A DNA stretch of 35,706 nt, from positions 1-35,706 of the forward strand of contig JANQFT010000358.1 in the NCBI GenBank assembly GCA_028277685.1, in the 5' to 3' direction. Below, piece after piece: positions 33,165 to 35,706 of this stretch. Every line of letters begins with the position of its first letter. Within the stretch, counting starts at the first letter, position 1. A model generated the notes under the pieces. The model had not been told where the DNA came from, made no database searches, and saw nothing but the letters and a program-made list of their open reading frames with translations. The translations under genes were made by a program, and so were the position numbers. Origin of the DNA: Phycisphaeraceae bacterium. Lineage in GTDB: Bacteria; Planctomycetota; Phycisphaerae; Phycisphaerales; Zrk34.

Positions 33165-35254
33165 TGCGCTCGACGTTGAATGGTGACTTCGACACGGTGT
33201 ACATTCGTGCGATGCGAGCCATCCTTGGAGTTGCAGTACAGCCCGATTCGCCCCGTGCGAATCGCTTTCGGGCTGTCGTCTATTGCATGCATCACGACTT
33301 TGCCGTTCTGCTTGACCTGGATGCTTACATTCTGTCCCTGATCGGAAACGGCAAACGTGAACTTGCCGTTCTTTAAATCCCGGAGAATGGGTTTCGTGTT
33401 GGTGAGCGTGTGGGATTCAATCTTGCCGTTGCTGTCTTCTGTGCGTCGCGTGATTTTCCCGGCCACCAGATCAACCAGGTACCCGGTGGTGTTTCTGCTT
33501 GCTCGAAGCAGAACGCCACCCCCTTTGTTGTTGTAGACGTTGGATAGATTGACCGTCGCGCTGTAGTCCGCCCAATCGTCGCCTGCGGTGCTGATCATCC
33601 AATACGCTCCGGCCTTGGGCTTGCGACCCATGTAGATGCCCAGCTTCCCGCGCCCATCCACACGCCAAGGGCGAAAACCCTTTGGTGCTCTCCATGCGAG
33701 ACCCTCCATCCCGGCACCAGCGAGCCAGGGGTCTTCACTGGTGTTGGCATCCATGAAGTCATCGATGTACCGGCGGATGGGCTGAGTCTTCTTGGGTAGA
33801 GGCTTTTCTGCTTTGGGTGATCGGCCAGGCAGTTCAAATGCACCGCAGTCGGGCCGAAGATCCCGCTTGACACCATTCATATCCTTGGCATCTTTCGCGT
33901 AGTCACCGATGAGTCTGGTGCCCCGATCGATCGCTGGGCTGCCGGGTTTGAGTACGCCGTCCAAGGCATCGGGGTTGGCAAACATTGCATCCGGGACAAC
34001 TTTGTCGTTTCGGGTGAACGCGCCCGGTGCTTTGGGGCTCAGGTGGTGATACAGGTTGTGTCCTACTTTCCAGCCGGGCGACACATAGAACTTGTTGCAC
34101 AGGATGTTGTTGTAGATCTGTACACGCTTGCATCCAGCGTTGATGCGAAAGATGTGGCGCTTACCGGTGATCTCGCGATCCTTGCCCTGAAACGTTCTGC
34201 CGCCGTGAAAGTAGACGAAGCTGTTATGACGGAAGATCACGCCGTCCGTCGGAGAGGCAATATTCACGGGGTTGGCATAGGTTGGGCCGAACACGCAGTT
34301 CTCAATCGTGACGTCCTTGTTCCAGAGTGTGTCCTTCTTGGCCGGTGCGTTGTTGAATTGGATCGCCTGCGACTCGACATCGTAGATGACACATCCGCGG
34401 ATGGTCAGCCGCTCGTTCGCAGCAGACATATAACCCGGGCCAGGAATAAAGATGTGGATGCCATCACAGTGGCGGTTCCAGTTCTCACCTTTCGGACCTC
34501 GAAGAGACTTGCGCCACTGGTTGTCGTGCAAGCCATCGTCGATGTTGTGGATGCGGCAGTTTTCGATCAGCGAATCTTTGCTGCTGATCGCGCGAATGCC
34601 ATCGTGGGTCACGCGATGAATGTGGCAACCAATGATCTTCTTCTCCGGCCCGAGGATCACAACGCCAATACCGCTGCGCGTGATTTCGCAGTCACGTGCG
34701 GTCTGGTCATAGCCGTCACCGAAATACACCGCGGTCTTTGACATGTTCTCTGAAGATCCGGTCCATGGGCCGATCTTCTCGATGAGGCAATCAACAACCT
34801 GGAAGTGCCGGCCACCGGAAATCATCACGCCGTCGAGAATGTGAACACCACGCACACGCAGGAAAGCATCAAACACACCGCGGCGTGATTTGCCCTTCAT
34901 CACGGAAAGCTTCGCGCCGATGGTCACCCGTTCGATGGATATCGATTCGCGCGAACTCTTGACCCCCGGCACAGGCGCGATGGTGACGTAAGCGTTCTGA
35001 TAGAGATGCTTTCCTTTGCCGCCGAGATAATGGATGGCCGAATACTTGCCGGGAGCCAGGTAAATGTTGTCGCCGCCCTTCGCCTTCTTCATCGCTTGAG
35101 CAATGGATTGCAGGGGGCGATTCTGCGTCCCTGAAGAGGCATCATTGCCAGCAGCCGCATCGACATACCAATCGGCAGCCCATGCTTCACCGGTCCAACA
35201 CGCAATCACCAGAACGACAACACAACGCGCCCAAACGAACTGTCCGTGAAACAT
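33161..35254 (-). CDS. Secreted right-handed beta-helix protein with C-terminal lectin-like domain
   Basis: 697 aa. Signal peptide ends at GEAWA|AD. WYVDAAAGNDASSGTQNRPL and GGDNIYLAPGKY mark the DUF1565-type start of a parallel beta-helix (residues ~27-440), with rungs such as DSLIENCRIHNIDDG and RLTIRGCVIYDVESQ and an end GSPAIDRGTRL...CGAFELPG. After a Pro/Lys linker, residues ~500-697 form a concanavalin-like (DUF1080/LamG-like) beta domain. Probable polysaccharide-binding or lyase-type surface protein. Gene start ATG 35254 has AGGAG with an 11-nt spacer. It lies downstream of a LacI-type regulator and shares a 12-mer promoter word with the other beta-helix gene. Confidence 0.84.
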   Translation of the reverse strand: MFHGQFVWARCVVVLVIACWTGEAWAADWYVDAAAGNDASSGTQNRPLQSIAQAMKKAKGGDNIYLAPGKYSAIHYLGGKGKHLYQNAYVTIAPVPGVKSSRESISIERVTIGAKLSVMKGKSRRGVFDAFLRVRGVHILDGVMISGGRHFQVVDCLIEKIGPWTGSSENMSKTAVYFGDGYDQTARDCEITRSGIGVVILGPEKKIIGCHIHRVTHDGIRAISSKDSLIENCRIHNIDDGLHDNQWRKSLRGPKGENWNRHCDGIHIFIPGPGYMSAANERLTIRGCVIYDVESQAIQFNNAPAKKDTLWNKDVTIENCVFGPTYANPVNIASPTDGVIFRHNSFVYFHGGRTFQGKDREITGKRHIFRINAGCKRVQIYNNILCNKFYVSPGWKVGHNLYHHLSPKAPGAFTRNDKVVPDAMFANPDALDGVLKPGSPAIDRGTRLIGDYAKDAKDMNGVKRDLRPDCGAFELPGRSPKAEKPLPKKTQPIRRYIDDFMDANTSEDPWLAGAGMEGLAWRAPKGFRPWRVDGRGKLGIYMGRKPKAGAYWMISTAGDDWADYSATVNLSNVYNNKGGGVLLRASRNTTGYLVDLVAGKITRRTEDSNGKIESHTLTNTKPILRDLKNGKFTFAVSDQGQNVSIQVKQNGKVVMHAIDDSPKAIRTGRIGLYCNSKDGSHRTNVHRVEVTIQRRAQ

Positions 35255-35460
35255 CAGACACGCACTCCTGTGTTGGGACTTTGCCGCTTAAATCATTAAT
35301 CATACGATAGATTATACGATTTTTCATGTCTTAGCAAAGGCTTCCCTATGCCGCACGCCAGAAGGGTGATGCGGGCGCAATGGAGTAGCCGTTGCCGTGC
35401 GGCCGGATGCAGTGCGCACAGGTAACGTTGCGGCGCGGGGGTTACGCAACAGGAGTCGCG
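35255..35460 (-). promoter_or_regulatory. Promoter/operator region between LacI-type gene and beta-helix gene
   Basis: AT-rich at 35285-35330. AATCATACGATAGATTATACGATT (35297-35320 region) is an imperfect palindrome and contains ATACGAT twice as a direct repeat; ACGATAGATTAT is shared with 28936-28947. A plausible LacI-family operator. Confidence 0.45.
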
Positions 35461-35706
35461 CTATCGCCTAGTGGATTCGCGTTCGATGAGAACGGGTTCC
35501 ACGCATTGAGGGGTTACGCTGTTTCCTTCAATCAGGGAGAAGAGAATCTTCGCGGCCGCGGTGCCGCGCTCGAAGGAATTGGTGCGAACGGAAGTCAAAG
35601 GCACCATGGCGAATTCACAGTAAGGCGCATCGTCAACGCCGACAATCTTGACATCTTCCGGGATGCGTCGTCCCATTGAGAGCAGAATGCGCTCGGCTTC
35701 CATGGC
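35461..35706 (-). CDS. LacI-family transcriptional regulator (partial, C-terminal end)
   Basis: The last ~81 residues of a periplasmic-binding-protein-like effector domain: ILLSMGRRIPEDVKIVGVDD, then LTSVRTNSFERGTAAAKILF and VEPVLIERESTRR at the end. VGVDD followed by a Leu-Thr-Ser-Val-Arg segment is characteristic of LacI/GalR proteins. The DNA-binding half is beyond the right edge. It sits upstream of the beta-helix and URO-D-like genes and probably controls them in response to a sugar. Confidence 0.85.
   Translation of the reverse strand, partial: AMEAERILLSMGRRIPEDVKIVGVDDAPYCEFAMVPLTSVRTNSFERGTAAAKILFSLIEGNSVTPQCVEPVLIERESTRR

Overview
The window looks like a piece of a Planctomycetota chromosome, probably Phycisphaerae-like. 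The pointers are a prepilin-type protein with an H-X9-DG tail, sulfatase and GH16 genes, beta-helix surface proteins, a DUF6785-type membrane protein and a giant beta-strand-repeat surface protein. This is inferred from gene content only; no rRNA or tRNA is present. All products were read by eye from translations, without database searches.

Layout. (1) 1-4481, minus: the N-terminal ~1,490 residues of a secreted autotransporter-associated beta-strand-repeat protein that runs off the left edge. (2) 4482-5707: an IS scar. It holds the 3' end of a transposase with an apparent frameshift, cut at its 5' side by a 557-bp fold-back element (5123-5679) with two 201-nt imperfect inverted arms. (3) 5708-14935: a metal-homeostasis island that looks like a zinc-starvation (Zur-type) regulon. 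A permease pair (DUF318 plus TIGR03943/DUF1980) lies upstream of an eight-gene minus-strand operon: Fur/Zur-type regulator, P1B-type ATPase, COG0523 GTPase, signal-peptide-bearing nickel superoxide dismutase, Cys/His-rich small membrane protein, cysteine-less FmdB-like protein, HisI-like cyclohydrolase and a second COG0523 GTPase with a poly-His loop. A His/Cys-rich small protein is divergent from the permease. A near-consensus promoter is overlapped by a perfect Fur-box-like palindrome just ahead of the regulator. (4) 15520-24077, minus: a carbohydrate operon reading prepilin-like protein, MDR dehydrogenase, DUF6785-like membrane protein, an unrecognised 832-aa protein and an arabinose-isomerase-fold protein. 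(5) 24237-28769, plus, divergent: GH16, sulfatase and a PhoD-like phosphatase in tight order. (6) 29098-31974, plus: a secreted beta-helix protein with a duplicated C-terminal domain and a strong terminator. (7) 32145-35706, minus: the C-terminal part of a LacI-type regulator, a second secreted beta-helix protein and a URO-D-like methyltransferase coupled by ATGA.

How it fits together. The island appears built to acquire and allocate zinc (permeases, GTPase chaperones, His-rich proteins) and to replace zinc-dependent functions with zinc-free ones: Ni-SOD in place of Cu/Zn-SOD, a cysteine-free FmdB paralogue and a second HisI. Regions 4-7 read as glycan-degradation loci, perhaps for a sulfated polysaccharide, with candidate operators in the intergenic regions.
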